DNA of 64,000 bases from Kocuria rosea. GTDB taxonomy: Bacteria > Actinomycetota > Actinomycetes > Actinomycetales > Micrococcaceae. Location: NCBI RefSeq assembly GCF_006094695.1, contig NZ_CP035103.1, positions 3,100,001-3,164,000 of the forward strand, read 5' to 3'. Positions 33,902-43,221 of this stretch are shown here, piece by piece. A program made the translations under genes and the position numbers. Position 1 is the stretch's first letter, and the number at the start of each line of letters is the position of its first letter. A model generated the notes under the pieces. It worked only from the letters and a program-made list of their open reading frames with translations. It was not told where the DNA came from and searched no databases.

Positions 33902-34412
33902 GCTGGAGCAGCATCCGGGTGTTGCCGAGGGTGTTGGGCTTCACCCGGGCGAGGTCCAGGTACTCGGCGACGCCCTCGTCGTGCGAGCGCAGCAGCTCGG
34001 CGAACACGTCGGGGTGCACCTGGTTCTGGTTGGGCATGACCTCGAAGCCGTGCCGGCTGAAGAAGTCGACCTCGAAGGTCAGGCAGAACACGCGCGAGAC
34101 CCCCACGGCGCGGGCCCGCTCGATCAGCCCGGCCAGCAGGGTGCGTCCCACCCCGCGGCCCCGCCACTCGTCGGAGGTGGCCAGGGTGCGGACCTCGCCC
34201 AGGTCCTCCCACATCACGTGCAGGGCGCCGCAGCCGACGAGACCGGCCTGCTCGTCGCCGACCGCCTCCACCACCAGGAACTCCTGGATGCCCTCGTAGT
34301 AGGCGACCGTGTCCTTGTTGATCAGCACCCCGGCGCGCGCCAGGGGGGCCACGAGGTCCTTGATGGCGGGGACGTCGGAGGTGCGGGCGGGTCGGAGGCG
34401 CAGGTCGGTCAC
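33885..34412 (-). CDS. argA: GNAT acetyltransferase, probable amino-acid (glutamate) N-acetyltransferase
   Basis: A 175-residue GNAT protein. The acetyl-CoA loop is EWRGRGVGRTLLAGLIERA at about residue 85, and the family sequence LRPARTSDVPAIKDLVAPLARAGVLINKD at the N-terminus with VFCLTFEVDFFSRHGFE matches the short ArgA-type N-acetylglutamate synthase of actinobacteria (Mycobacterium Rv2747 type), first step of arginine synthesis. GTG 34412 with TACACT 7 nt upstream sets the start. No other arg gene is near, so the assignment rests on sequence only. Confidence 0.85.
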   Translation of the reverse strand: MTDLRLRPARTSDVPAIKDLVAPLARAGVLINKDTVAYYEGIQEFLVVEAVGDEQAGLVGCGALHVMWEDLGEVRTLATSDEWRGRGVGRTLLAGLIERARAVGVSRVFCLTFEVDFFSRHGFEVMPNQNQVHPDVFAELLRSHDEGVAEYLDLARVKPNTLGNTRMLLQLSPED

Positions 34413-34419
34413 GACCCCC

Positions 34420-34425
34420 AGTGTA
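34420..34425 (-). promoter_or_regulatory. -10 element of the argA-like gene (leaderless type)
   Basis: TACACT on the minus strand, 7 nt before the GTG at 34412. Confidence 0.5.
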
Positions 34426-34486
34426 CGCTTGCGAACTCCGCCGGCCCGCCGGAGCCGGCCTGCGTGACCGTCCCCACTTGGGCGGA

Positions 34487-34530
34487 CGCCGAGGGGCCCG
34501 CCGCGCGGTTGCGCGACGGGCCCCTCGGCG
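34487..34530 (-). terminator. Terminator hairpin after clpC
   Basis: CGCCGAGGGGCCCG and its exact complement form a 14-bp stem with a 16-nt loop, 14 bp past the clpC stop. No T run follows, as is common in GC-rich actinobacteria. Confidence 0.75.
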
Positions 34531-34544
34531 GGCACCGGGCCGGC

Positions 34545-37109
34545 TCAGCCCTCGGAGCGGTTCTCACCGTCGCCGCGGGCGACGTCGACGTCCTCGAGGC
34601 CGCCCATCGGGTCGACCATGCCGTCGCCGGTGAGGTCGGACATCGGGGTGGAGGAGAAGGTCAGCTTCTCCGCGTCCCCCTCGCCCTCGGTGTCCACGAA
34701 GATCTTCTCCCCGGTGCTGATCTCCCCGAAGAGGATCTTCTCGGACAGCTGGTCCTCGATCTCCCGCTGCATGGTGCGGCGCAGCGGGCGGGCGCCCATG
34801 GACGGGTCGTAGCCCTTGCGGCTGACCCACCGCTTCGCGGCGTCGGAGAGCTCGATCGACATGCCCTGGTCGCGCAGCCGCTCCTGCAGCCGGGCCACGA
34901 ACAGGTCCACGATCTGCACGATCTCGTTCTCGGTGAGCTGCGGGAAGACGATGATCTCGTCCACGCGGTTGAGGAACTCGGGCCGGAAGTGCTCCTTGAG
35001 CTCGTCCTGCACCTTCGCCTGCATGCGCTCGTAGTTGGACGCGGGGTCCACGCCGGTCTGGAAGCCGACCGGGACGGCACGGGAGATGTCCTTGGTGCCC
35101 AGGTTCGTGGTCATGATGATCACGGTGTTCTTGAAGTCCACCACCCGGCCCTGCGAGTCGGTCAGGCGACCGTCCTCGAGGATCTGCAGCAGCGAGTTGA
35201 ACAGGTCCTGGTGCGCCTTCTCGACCTCGTCGAAGAGCACCACCGAGAACGGCTTGCGGCGCACCTTCTCGGTGAGCTGGCCGCCCTCCTCGTAGCCCAC
35301 GTAGCCCGGAGGGGCGCCGAAGAGCCGGGAGACGGTGTGCTTCTCCTGGTACTCGGACATGTCCAGGGTGATGAGGGCGTCCTCGTCCCCGAACAGGAAC
35401 TCCGCCAGCGCCTTCGCGAGCTCGGTCTTGCCGACGCCCGTGGGCCCGGCGAAGATGAACGACCCGCCCGGGCGCTTGGGGTCCTTCAGGCCCGCCCGGG
35501 TGCGGCGCATCGACCGGGAGAGCGCCTTGATGGCGTCGTCCTGGCCGATGATGCGCTTGTGCAGCTCGTCCTCCATGTGCAGGAGACGGCCCGTCTCCTC
35601 CTCGGTGAGCTTGTAGACGGGCACTCCCGTGGAGGCGGAGAGGACGTCGGAGATGACCTCGGGGGTCACCTCGGCGAGCTCGTCGCCGCCCTCGCGCCAG
35701 GCACGGTCCTTGTCGTCCCGCTCCGCGATGAGCTTCTGCTCCGTGTCGCGCAGCGAGGCGGCCTTCTCGTAGTCCTGACCGTCGATCGCGGCCTCCTTGA
35801 GCCGCTTGACCTCGACGATGCGGTCGTCGAGCTCCTTGATCTCCGGCGGGGCGGTCATCCGCTTGATGCGCAGGCGCGCACCGGCCTCGTCGATCAGGTC
35901 GATCGCCTTGTCCGGCAGGAACCGGTCGGAGACGTACCGGGCGGCCAGGTGCACCGCCGCCTCGAGGGCGTCGTCCGAGATCGAGACGCGGTGGTGCGCC
36001 TCGTACTTGTCGCGCAGGCCCTTGAGGATCTCCACGGCGTGCGCCTCGGAGGGCTCGTCCACCTGGATCGGCTGGAAGCGGCGCTCGAGAGCCGCGTCCT
36101 TCTCGATGTGCTTGCGGTACTCGTCGAGGGTCGTGGCGCCGATCGTCTGCAGCTCGCCCCGGGCCAGCATGGGCTTGAGGATCGAGGCGGCGTCGATCGC
36201 GCCCTCGGCCGCGCCGGCGCCCACGAGGGTGTGGATCTCGTCGATGAACAGGATGATGTCCCCGCGGGTGCGGATCTCCTTGAGCACCTTCTTGAGCCGC
36301 TCCTCGAAGTCGCCGCGGTAGCGGGAGCCCGCCACCAGGGAGCCGAGGTCCAGGGTGTAGAGGTGCTTGTCCTTGAGCGTCTCCGGAACGTCGCCGCGCA
36401 CGATGGCCTGGGCCAGGCCCTCGACCACCGCGGTCTTGCCCACGCCGGGCTCGCCGATCAGCACCGGGTTGTTCTTGGTGCGCCGGGAGAGGATCTGCAT
36501 GACCCGCTCCATCTCGCGGAACCGCCCGATGACGGGGTCCAGCTTGCCCTCGCGGGCGGCCGCGGTGAGGTTGCGGCCGAACTGGTCCAGCACGGCCGAG
36601 CCCGCGGGCGTGCCCTCGGACTGGCCGGCCGAGCGCACGCCGGCGCCCTCCTTCTCGGGGGTGCCCCCGCCCTGGTAGCCGGAGATCAGCTCCAGCACGG
36701 TGGAGCGCACCTTCTGGGGCTCCGCGCCGAGCTTGGTCAGCACCTGCGCCGCCACGCCCTCGCCCGCGCGGATGATGCCCAGCAGGATGTGCTCGGTGCC
36801 GATGTAGTTGTGGCCGAGCTGGAGGGCCTCGCGCAGCGAGAGCTCGAGGACCTTCTTGGCCCGGGGGGTGAAGGGGATGTGCCCGGACGGGGCCTGCTGG
36901 CCCGGTCCGATGATGTCCTGGACCTGCTCGCGGGCGCCGGTGAGGGTGATGCCCATCGAGTCGAGCGCCTTGGCGGCCACTCCCTCGCCCTCGTGGATCA
37001 GCCCGAGCAGCAGGTGCTCGGTGCCGATGTAGTTGTGGTTGAGCATCCTGGCCTCTTCCTGGGCCAGCACCACGACCCGGCGGGCGCGGTCGGTGAAGCG
37101 TTCGAACAT
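34545..37109 (-). CDS. clpC: ATP-dependent Clp protease ATP-binding subunit ClpC
   Basis: A full-length 854-residue Hsp100 unfoldase that feeds substrates to ClpP1P2. It has the double Clp-N repeat (residues about 1-145, [31 protein letters not shown]), AAA domain 1 with [13 protein letters not shown] near 205, a UVR/M-domain around 430-470 and AAA domain 2 with [16 protein letters not shown] near 550. The ClpP-docking loop and C-terminus look intact. GGAG lies 6 nt before the ATG at 37109. An inverted repeat like a ClgR site is about 64 bp upstream. Essential in related actinobacteria. Confidence 0.97.
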   Translation of the reverse strand: MFERFTDRARRVVVLAQEEARMLNHNYIGTEHLLLGLIHEGEGVAAKALDSMGITLTGAREQVQDIIGPGQQAPSGHIPFTPRAKKVLELSLREALQLGHNYIGTEHILLGIIRAGEGVAAQVLTKLGAEPQKVRSTVLELISGYQGGGTPEKEGAGVRSAGQSEGTPAGSAVLDQFGRNLTAAAREGKLDPVIGRFREMERVMQILSRRTKNNPVLIGEPGVGKTAVVEGLAQAIVRGDVPETLKDKHLYTLDLGSLVAGSRYRGDFEERLKKVLKEIRTRGDIILFIDEIHTLVGAGAAEGAIDAASILKPMLARGELQTIGATTLDEYRKHIEKDAALERRFQPIQVDEPSEAHAVEILKGLRDKYEAHHRVSISDDALEAAVHLAARYVSDRFLPDKAIDLIDEAGARLRIKRMTAPPEIKELDDRIVEVKRLKEAAIDGQDYEKAASLRDTEQKLIAERDDKDRAWREGGDELAEVTPEVISDVLSASTGVPVYKLTEEETGRLLHMEDELHKRIIGQDDAIKALSRSMRRTRAGLKDPKRPGGSFIFAGPTGVGKTELAKALAEFLFGDEDALITLDMSEYQEKHTVSRLFGAPPGYVGYEEGGQLTEKVRRKPFSVVLFDEVEKAHQDLFNSLLQILEDGRLTDSQGRVVDFKNTVIIMTTNLGTKDISRAVPVGFQTGVDPASNYERMQAKVQDELKEHFRPEFLNRVDEIIVFPQLTENEIVQIVDLFVARLQERLRDQGMSIELSDAAKRWVSRKGYDPSMGARPLRRTMQREIEDQLSEKILFGEISTGEKIFVDTEGEGDAEKLTFSSTPMSDLTGDGMVDPMGGLEDVDVARGDGENRSEG

Positions 37110-37172
37110 GGATACTCCTCAGTCGATGTCTGCACCCGATGCTACGCACCCGAGGGGGTGATCGGGGGGCTG

Positions 37173-37189
37173 TTCGCCACCGGCGAGAA
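37173..37189. promoter_or_regulatory. Possible ClgR-binding site upstream of clpC
   Basis: TTCGCCACCGGCGAGAA has perfect 5-bp arms (TCGCC/GGCGA) around ACC. It resembles the CGC-N5-GCG core of ClgR sites that drive clp genes in Corynebacterium. The rest of 37110-37336 shows nothing further beyond a TAGCAT hexamer on the minus strand near 37139-37144. Confidence 0.4.
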
Positions 37190-37336
37190 GACCGGACGGC
37201 CGGGGCGCGGGCCGTCCCCGGAACAGCCCGGGGGAAATGCCGGTGTTCGCGTCCGCACCGGCAAAGGCGCAGGTCATCAAAAGAATGCCGGGACATTTCG
37301 TGCCCGGGCCCCGCGGCGGCCGATAGGGGCACGGGC

Positions 37337-37396
37337 CCGGCGGAAGGAAAAGGGAAAGGAGGGACCGGCGGACCGGCCCCTCCTCTATTCCGCCGG
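37337..37396 (-). terminator. Terminator region after lsr2
   Basis: CCGGCGGAA/TTCCGCCGG (37337-37345 and 37388-37396) enclose a second stem AGGAGG/CCTCCT. It begins 18 bp after the lsr2 stop. Confidence 0.6.
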
Positions 37397-37413
37397 ACGC
37401 GGAACGCGCGCTC

Positions 37414-37746
37414 TTATTTGTGGGCGTCGTAGTACGCCTTCTGCACGTCCTGGTGAATACGGCCGCGGTCGGAGACCGGGTGGCCGTTCTCTCGGGCCCA
37501 CTGCCGGATGGCGGCGGTGTCCGGATTGGACTTCCCGGTGGGCCGGGCCTGCTTGGACGTCTGCTTGCCCTGCTGGGCGCGCCGGGCCTTGGCGATGAAG
37601 GGCCGCACGGCGTCGCGCAGCTTGGCGGCGTTCTCCTCGGAGAGGTCGATCTCGTACTGCGCGCCGTCGAGGCCGAAGCGCACGGTCTCCTCCGCGGGCC
37701 CGCCGTCGAGGTCGTCCTCGAGAATGATCTGCACGGTCTGTGCCAT
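37414..37746 (-). CDS. lsr2: Lsr2, H-NS-like nucleoid-associated protein
   Basis: A 110-residue DNA-bridging protein that silences AT-rich, often foreign, DNA. The N-terminal dimer domain (MAQTVQIILEDDLDGGPAEETVRFGLDG) and the C-terminal DNA-binding domain NPDTAAIRQWARENGHPVSDRGRI with its RGR minor-groove motif are intact. GGAGGAGA precedes the ATG at 37746 by about 9 nt. Its transcript probably begins about 150 nt upstream, giving a long AT-rich leader; Lsr2 binding to its own leader would be a natural feedback. Confidence 0.96.
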   Translation of the reverse strand: MAQTVQIILEDDLDGGPAEETVRFGLDGAQYEIDLSEENAAKLRDAVRPFIAKARRAQQGKQTSKQARPTGKSNPDTAAIRQWARENGHPVSDRGRIHQDVQKAYYDAHK

Positions 37747-37907
37747 AACTGGAACTCTCCTCCGCCTTTCGGCGCTCGTCTCTGCCCGGCCGCGCCGAGA
37801 GCGGCGCTTCCTGAGGCGGTGCTGATTCCCCCGTGTGATACCGGATGATCCTGATCGTGAATTCCGGAGAACTCCGACGGACCCGAACACCCGGCGTCGT
37901 CGAGTTT

Positions 37908-37934
37908 ATCCTACAATTACCGGGCGGAATTCAA
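37908..37934 (-). promoter_or_regulatory. Promoter candidate of lsr2
   Basis: TTGAAT (37929-37934) and TAGGAT (37908-37913) on the minus strand, 15 bp apart, inside one of the most AT-rich stretches of the window (about 37830-37985). Confidence 0.45.
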
Positions 37935-38007
37935 CAGCACGAAAAGGCGGACAAACAGGGCGCCAATTCGAATTCATTCGAAAGACGGTGCGGCGGGGGC
38001 CGGGAGC

Positions 38008-38223
38008 TCAGCGCTCCGTCCGGCGGCCGCGGCGCGGGGAGTGGCCGAACGGCAGGTCCTCGCCGTCGCGCTGCTTGAGCTCCTCGTACCAGCGCTCGGC
38101 GTCCTCCTGCGAGCGGGACTCGACGGCGCGCTCCGTGCGGTCGCCGCGGAAGATCCAGCGGAGGATGAACCAGAAGATGATGCCGATGCTGATCGAGGGC
38201 AGCAGGACAGCGATGTATTCCAT
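38008..38223 (-). CDS. Small membrane protein
   Basis: A 71-residue protein with a single N-terminal helix MEYIAVLLPSISIGIIFWFI and a charged cytoplasmic part RSQEDAERWYEELKQRDGED ending in RRGRRTER. Start at ATG 38223 with GGGAGAA about 9 nt upstream. It lies between lysS and lsr2 on the same strand, a position where actinobacteria often encode such a small protein. No function assigned. Confidence 0.7.
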   Translation of the reverse strand: MEYIAVLLPSISIGIIFWFILRWIFRGDRTERAVESRSQEDAERWYEELKQRDGEDLPFGHSPRRGRRTER

Positions 38224-38298
38224 GGGTGCGATTCTCCCGGGGAGATCTGGGCGGAGGCTGGGGACGGCGAGGGGCCGCGGCACGGCCGCGGCCCGGGC

Positions 38299-39822
38299 TC
38301 AGTCCTGCTCGGGCTTCATGAGGGGGAACAGGATGGTCTCCCGGATCCCCAGGTCGGTGAAGAGCATGATGAGCCGGTCCAGGCCCAGGCCCAGGCCGCC
38401 CATGGGCGGGGCGCCGTGCTCGAGGGCGCGCAGGAAGTCCTCGTCCAGCCGCATGGCCTCGTCGTCGCCGGCCGCGGCCCGGTGGGACTGCTCGGTGAGC
38501 CGCTCGCGCTGGACCACGGGGTCGATCAGCTCGGAGAACGCCGTGCCGCGCTCCATCCCCCCGATGATCAGGTCCCACGCCTCGATCAGGCCGTGCTCGG
38601 AGCGGTGCTGGCGGGCGAGCGGCTGCGCCGAGGGCGGGTAGTCGCACACGAAGGTCGGCTGGACCAGGGTGGGCTCCACGATCTCGCCGAACAGCTCGAG
38701 CACGTACTTCTCCGAGTCCCACATCGGGCCGACGGGGACCTCGTGCTCCTCGGCGATCCGGTGCAGGGTCTCCACGGGGGTCTCCGGGGTGATCCGCTGC
38801 CCCACGGCCTCGGAGAGGGCGGGGTAGACGGACAGCCAGCGCCACTCCCCGCGCAGGTCGATCGTGCCCTTGTCCGTCTCGATGGTGTCGACGCCCAGGG
38901 CGTCGGCGCACGCGAGGATGATCTCCTTGATCCGCTCGGCCATCGTGAACTGGTCGGCGTAGGCCTCGTAGGCCTCCAGGGTGGTGAACTCGGGGCTGTG
39001 CGAGGAGTCGACGCCCTCGTTGCGGAAGACCCGCCCGATCTCGAAGACCCGCTCGATCCCGCCGACCACGGCGCGCTTGAGGTAGAGCTCCGTGGCGATG
39101 CGCAGGGTCATGTCCTGGTCGAACGCGTTGAGGTGCGTCTCGAACGGCCGGGCCGTGGCCCCGCCGTGCACGAGCTGCAGGATCGGCGTCTCGATCTCCA
39201 CGTAGCCGCGCTCCACCAGGACGTTGCGCACCGTCTGGATGATCCGCGCCCGCTGCACGACGACGTCGCGGGCCTCGGGCCGGACGATGAGGTCGAGGTA
39301 GCGCCGGCGCACCCGGGTCTCCTCGCTGAGCTCGTTGTGCAGCGTGGGCAGAGGCCGGAGCGCCTTGGACGCCATGGTCCAGGCGTCGGCCATCACGGAG
39401 AGCTCGCCGCGGCGGGAGGCGATCACCTCGCCGTGCACGGCGACGAAGTCGCCGAGGTCCACGAGGGACTTCCACTCGCCCAGGGACTCCTCCCCCACCT
39501 TCGCCAGGGAGAGCATCACCTGCAGGCGGGTGCCGTCCCCCTCCTGGAGGGTGGCGAAGCACAGCTTGCCGGTGTTGCGCACGAAGACCACGCGCCCGGC
39601 CACGCCGACGAACTGCCCGGTCTCCTCGCCGGGCTCGAGGTGGCCGTGGGCCTCCCGCACCTCGGCGAGGGTGTGCGTGCGCTCCACGCCCACGGGGTAG
39701 GCCTCCCGGCCCGACTCGAGGAGCCGGGCGCGCTTGGCGAGGCGGAACTGCATCTGGTCCGAGAGCTCGGCCTGCTCGGCCTCTGCCTGGGCGGTCGGGG
39801 AGGTGTTCTGCGCGTTGGTCAC
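38299..39822 (-). CDS. lysS: Lysyl-tRNA synthetase, class II
   Basis: A 507-residue class II enzyme charging tRNA-Lys. The N-terminal OB-fold anticodon domain (VGVAGRVVFVRNTGKLCFATLQEG) is followed by the catalytic core with motif 2 FRNEGVDSSHSPEFTTLEAY and motif 3 GLGLGLDRLIMLF near the end. Length is normal for the bacterial enzyme. It starts with GTG 39822 and has TATCCT 8 nt upstream, so the mRNA is probably leaderless. It follows panC after 44 bp, but the promoter suggests separate transcription. The cognate tRNA-Lys is at 16632-16704. Confidence 0.97.
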   Translation of the reverse strand: MTNAQNTSPTAQAEAEQAELSDQMQFRLAKRARLLESGREAYPVGVERTHTLAEVREAHGHLEPGEETGQFVGVAGRVVFVRNTGKLCFATLQEGDGTRLQVMLSLAKVGEESLGEWKSLVDLGDFVAVHGEVIASRRGELSVMADAWTMASKALRPLPTLHNELSEETRVRRRYLDLIVRPEARDVVVQRARIIQTVRNVLVERGYVEIETPILQLVHGGATARPFETHLNAFDQDMTLRIATELYLKRAVVGGIERVFEIGRVFRNEGVDSSHSPEFTTLEAYEAYADQFTMAERIKEIILACADALGVDTIETDKGTIDLRGEWRWLSVYPALSEAVGQRITPETPVETLHRIAEEHEVPVGPMWDSEKYVLELFGEIVEPTLVQPTFVCDYPPSAQPLARQHRSEHGLIEAWDLIIGGMERGTAFSELIDPVVQRERLTEQSHRAAAGDDEAMRLDEDFLRALEHGAPPMGGLGLGLDRLIMLFTDLGIRETILFPLMKPEQD

Positions 39823-39830
39823 AGTTGTCC

Positions 39831-39836
39831 AGGATA
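39831..39836 (-). promoter_or_regulatory. -10 element of lysS (leaderless type)
   Basis: TATCCT on the minus strand, 8 nt before GTG 39822. Confidence 0.5.
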
Positions 39837-39866
39837 ACGGGGAGGGTCAAATCCCGGCCGGGGCCC

Positions 39867-40754
39867 TCACAGCACGAGGTTGTCGATCAGCCGGGTGCCG
39901 CCCACGTGGGCGGCCACGAGGGCAAGGGCGCCGGGCGCCGGCTCGACCGGCGCCAGGGTGCGGGGGTCGACGACGACGAGGTAGTCGAGCCGGACCCCGT
40001 CCTCGGCGTCGATCCGCCGCCGGGCGGCCTCGAGCTCCAGCTCCCCGGCGGCGAGCGCCCGCAGGGTGCGCGGGAGCACGAGCGCGGAGCGGCGCTGCGC
40101 GGCGTCGAGGTAGCGGTTGCGGGAGGACAGGGCCAGCCCGTCCTCGTCGCGCACGATGGGCACGGGCCGGACGGTGACGGGCAGGTCGAAGTCGGCGACC
40201 ATCCGGCGCACGAGGAGCAGCTGCTGGGCGTCCTTCTCCCCGAAGTACGCCCGGAACGCGGCCGGCCCGGGCGGGGCGGTGATGTTGAGCAGCTTGTTGA
40301 CCACGGTCAGGGCGCCGTCGAAGTGGCCGGGGCGGCTCGCGCCGTCGAGCACGGCACCGAGCCGGCCGGAGGTGACGCGCACGAGGGGCTCCCCGTCCGG
40401 GTACATCTCCGCCGTCGACGGGGCGAAGACGAGATCGGCGCCGAACCGGCCGAGCAGCTCGACGTCTGCCTCGAGGGTGCGCGGATAGCGCTCGAAGTCC
40501 TCGTCGGGGCCGAACTGCAGCGGGTTCACGAAGACCGAGACCGCGACCACGGTGTTCTCCTGCCGGGCGAGGCGCACCAGGTGGCCGTGCCCCTCGTGCA
40601 GGGCGCCCATGGTGGGCACGAGGCCCAGGGACGCCCGCTCACCGGGCGCCCCGTCCCGGGCCGCGCCGAGCCGGTCGGCCAGCGCGGCCCGGAACTCCTC
40701 GATGCCCCGGCAGACGCGGGGGACGCCGGTGGGGGCGCCGGTGGGGTCGCTCAC
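39867..40754 (-). CDS. panC: Pantothenate synthetase
   Basis: A 295-residue enzyme joining pantoate and beta-alanine with ATP. Nucleotidyltransferase motifs: [17 protein letters not shown] (HIGH-like), [37 protein letters not shown] and [10 protein letters not shown] (KMSKS-like). The GTG at 40754 overlaps the stop of the DUF2520 gene as GTGA, so it is translationally coupled. Unlike Mycobacterium, panD does not follow; lysS does. It supplies coenzyme A precursors. Confidence 0.96.
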   Translation of the reverse strand: MSDPTGAPTGVPRVCRGIEEFRAALADRLGAARDGAPGERASLGLVPTMGALHEGHGHLVRLARQENTVVAVSVFVNPLQFGPDEDFERYPRTLEADVELLGRFGADLVFAPSTAEMYPDGEPLVRVTSGRLGAVLDGASRPGHFDGALTVVNKLLNITAPPGPAAFRAYFGEKDAQQLLLVRRMVADFDLPVTVRPVPIVRDEDGLALSSRNRYLDAAQRRSALVLPRTLRALAAGELELEAARRRIDAEDGVRLDYLVVVDPRTLAPVEPAPGALALVAAHVGGTRLIDNLVL

Positions 40755-41698
40755 GGGGTCTCCTCTCCGTCGGTGCCGCCGGTGCCGTCGGTGTCCCGGG
40801 TGAGCTCGAGGGCGGCGAGCACGGCGTCGTAGCGCGGGCGGTCGAGCAGGCCGCGGTCCAGGGCACGGCGGGCGGTGACGCGGGCGAGGTCCAGGTAGGC
40901 GAGCAGGACGTCGTCGCTCCCGTGGCCGTGGGCGTACTCGTCGAGGGCGTCCCGGTGGGCGGCCACGGTCCCGGCGTCGCCGCGGGCCACGGGTCCCGTG
41001 AGCGCGGACTCCCCCGCGGCCAGGGCGTTGTCCAAGGTCGCGCGCAGCAGGGGCCCCACCATCCGGTCGGGGCGCTCGACGCCGATGTCGCGGAGCACCT
41101 GCATGGACTGTCCGGCGACGGTCATCAGGTGGTTGGCGCCGTGGGCGAGGGCCGCGTGGTAGAGCGGGCGGTCGGCCTCCGCGACGACCACCGGCTCGGC
41201 GCCCATCTCGACCACCAGCGCCTGGGCGATGGGCAGCACCGGTCCCGGGGCCGTGATCCCGAACGAACAGTCGCTCAGCCGGGCAAGGTCCAGGCTCATG
41301 CCCGTGAAGGTCATGGCCGGGTGGATCGCGAGCGGGATCGCCCCGAGCCGGCGGGCCGGGTCCAGGACGCGGGTGCCCCAGCGGCCCGCGGTGTGCACCA
41401 CGAGCTGCCCGGCCTGCCACAGCCCGGCGTCGGCGAGGCCCTGCACGAGCCCGGGCAGCTCGTCGTCGGGCACGGCGAGCAGCACGAGCTCGGCGCGCTC
41501 GAGCACGGACGGGACCTCAAGGACGGGCACGCCGGGCAGGAGGGCCTCGGCGCGGTCCCGGCTGGCCTCGGAGACGGCGTTGACGCCGACGACGGCGTGG
41601 CCGGCGGCGCGCAGCGCGGCGCCCAGGACGGCGCCCACCTTCCCGGCGCTGACGACCCCGACCCCGAGGCGTCCCGGGCGGTCGGACGGGTGGCTCAT
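40751..41698 (-). CDS. Rossmann-fold DUF2520 protein
   Basis: A 315-residue protein with an N-terminal NAD(P)-binding fold ([29 protein letters not shown]) and a C-terminal helical DUF2520 domain ([23 protein letters not shown] ... [20 protein letters not shown]). It resembles ketopantoate reductase-like dehydrogenases and is regularly found before panC, which suggests a link to pantothenate synthesis. Direct evidence for the reaction is lacking. ATGA overlap with the preceding PH-domain gene and GTGA overlap with panC. Confidence 0.88.
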   Translation of the reverse strand: MSHPSDRPGRLGVGVVSAGKVGAVLGAALRAAGHAVVGVNAVSEASRDRAEALLPGVPVLEVPSVLERAELVLLAVPDDELPGLVQGLADAGLWQAGQLVVHTAGRWGTRVLDPARRLGAIPLAIHPAMTFTGMSLDLARLSDCSFGITAPGPVLPIAQALVVEMGAEPVVVAEADRPLYHAALAHGANHLMTVAGQSMQVLRDIGVERPDRMVGPLLRATLDNALAAGESALTGPVARGDAGTVAAHRDALDEYAHGHGSDDVLLAYLDLARVTARRALDRGLLDRPRYDAVLAALELTRDTDGTGGTDGEETP

Positions 41699-43221
41699 GG
41701 TCTCTCCTGGCGGGGGGTGTGGGGGTGGCTCGGGCCGTCGGCCAGTCTACGGGCCCCGGCCGCGTGCACCGCCTGGGCCGCGGCGAGCGCCCGGGCGTCC
41801 CCGGCGTCGAGATGCGGGACCATGACGCTCACGGGCCCCGGCGTGGAGTGCAGCTGGACGTCGGCGAGCCCCAGGGCCCGCTCGAGCGGGCCCTGGCTCA
41901 CGGCCACCGACTGGGTCTTCTCGTGCGGCAGCACGGCGGTGCGCCGGCTCAGCCGCCCGGACCGGACCGCGAGGACGTCCTCGGTCGCGGCGAAGCCGGT
42001 CCGGCGGTGCACGAGGGGGTCGAGCCACCGGGCCCGGCGCGGAGAGGTGGTGAACCGGCCCTGCGCGCCCAGGCCGTGCAGGCCCTCCCGCAGCAGCGCG
42101 GCGAGGTCACCGTCCCGGGCGCCGGGCAGCGCGAGGTGCAGGACCTGGTGCACCTGGGGCAGGGTGCCGACGGGCAGCAGGGTCGAGCGCATGGCGTCGC
42201 CCTCCCCCGCCGCGGGCCCGTAGCCGGCCACGTTGACCCGCACCCGGTACCAGCCGAAGGGCCGCCAGAGCAGCGGCTGGTCCACGCCCACCGCCTGGAT
42301 CCGCCCCGCCGGGACGGTCTGGGAGCGGACGCTGAACAGGCCGTAGCGCACGCGCATGCCCTCGGGGACGCGCAGCAGCCGGAAGTGGTAGCCCTGCTCG
42401 ACCCGGCGGTAGGAGACCGCACCGAAGCTGATCAGCCCGGGCAGCCAGGCGGCGAGCATCGCCGGGGCGGCACGGGCGTCCACCAGCAGGGCGGCCGGTG
42501 CGGCGGCCAGCAGCACGGCCAGGGCGACCGACGAGCCCGAGGCGAGCACGGAGCCGATCAGCCGCGGCACCGGCACGCCGAGCACCGGGCGCTCCTGGTC
42601 CCCGGTGACCGCCCAGGGGGCCGGTCGCCGCGCGGGCAGGCCGGGCGCCGCACCGGGTGCCGGGGCGGCGGGGTCCTGGCCCGGGGCGGCCAGGCCGAGC
42701 CGGCCCAGCAGCTCCCCGCGCAGCACGCGCGCCTGGGGGTGGGTGAGGTAGGACAGGGACACCGCGGACTGCCCGGCGTCGGCCACCTCGAACTTCAGCT
42801 CCGCCAGCCCCAGCAGCCGGGGCAGGAACGGGCGGTGGATGTCGATGGCCTGCACCCGGTCCAGCCGCGCCTGGCGCTCCTGCCGGAAGAGCACCCCGGA
42901 GCGGATCCGCACGTGCTCCGGGGTCACCTGGTAGCGGGTGAACCACCAGGAGACCAGCACGGCCGCGGCGAACACGAGGAGCACGACCGCCACGAGCCCG
43001 GCCAGCACCCACCAGAAGACGGCGCCCATCCGGGCCGGGTCGAAGTCCTGGGGCGGCACGGCGTCCCCGCGGCCGAGGAAGGCGTTGAGGAAGTCGTCGA
43101 GGAGGATGTTGACGAAGGCGCCCGCGATCACGACCATCGCGAGCCACCCCTTGACCACCGGGGTCAGCGGGTGGACACGGTGCCACTGCGGGGCCGGCGC
43201 GGGGGCGGGGGCAGCGCTCAC
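41695..43221 (-). CDS. Membrane protein with repeated bacterial PH (DUF304) domains
   Basis: A 508-residue protein with three membrane regions, each followed by a bacterial PH/bPH2 domain; repeats of the type TRYQVTPEHVRIRSGVLFRQERQARLDRVQAIDIHRPFLPRLLGLAELKFEVA recur near residues 80, 310 and 430 (for example GLFSVRSQTVPAGRIQAVGVDQPLL and LSRRTAVLPHEKTQSVAV). YdbT of Bacillus has the same layout. Function is not established; membrane or cell-surface homeostasis is a guess. GTG 43221 overlaps the smaller PH gene's stop (GTGA), so the pair likely forms a complex. Confidence 0.85.
   Translation of the reverse strand: MSAAPAPAPAPQWHRVHPLTPVVKGWLAMVVIAGAFVNILLDDFLNAFLGRGDAVPPQDFDPARMGAVFWWVLAGLVAVVLLVFAAAVLVSWWFTRYQVTPEHVRIRSGVLFRQERQARLDRVQAIDIHRPFLPRLLGLAELKFEVADAGQSAVSLSYLTHPQARVLRGELLGRLGLAAPGQDPAAPAPGAAPGLPARRPAPWAVTGDQERPVLGVPVPRLIGSVLASGSSVALAVLLAAAPAALLVDARAAPAMLAAWLPGLISFGAVSYRRVEQGYHFRLLRVPEGMRVRYGLFSVRSQTVPAGRIQAVGVDQPLLWRPFGWYRVRVNVAGYGPAAGEGDAMRSTLLPVGTLPQVHQVLHLALPGARDGDLAALLREGLHGLGAQGRFTTSPRRARWLDPLVHRRTGFAATEDVLAVRSGRLSRRTAVLPHEKTQSVAVSQGPLERALGLADVQLHSTPGPVSVMVPHLDAGDARALAAAQAVHAAGARRLADGPSHPHTPRQERP

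Noticed and set aside
33981..37598. 1205-codon open frame opposite clpC
   Set aside because: Mirror of the clpC codon pattern; the clpC protein is complete and conserved.
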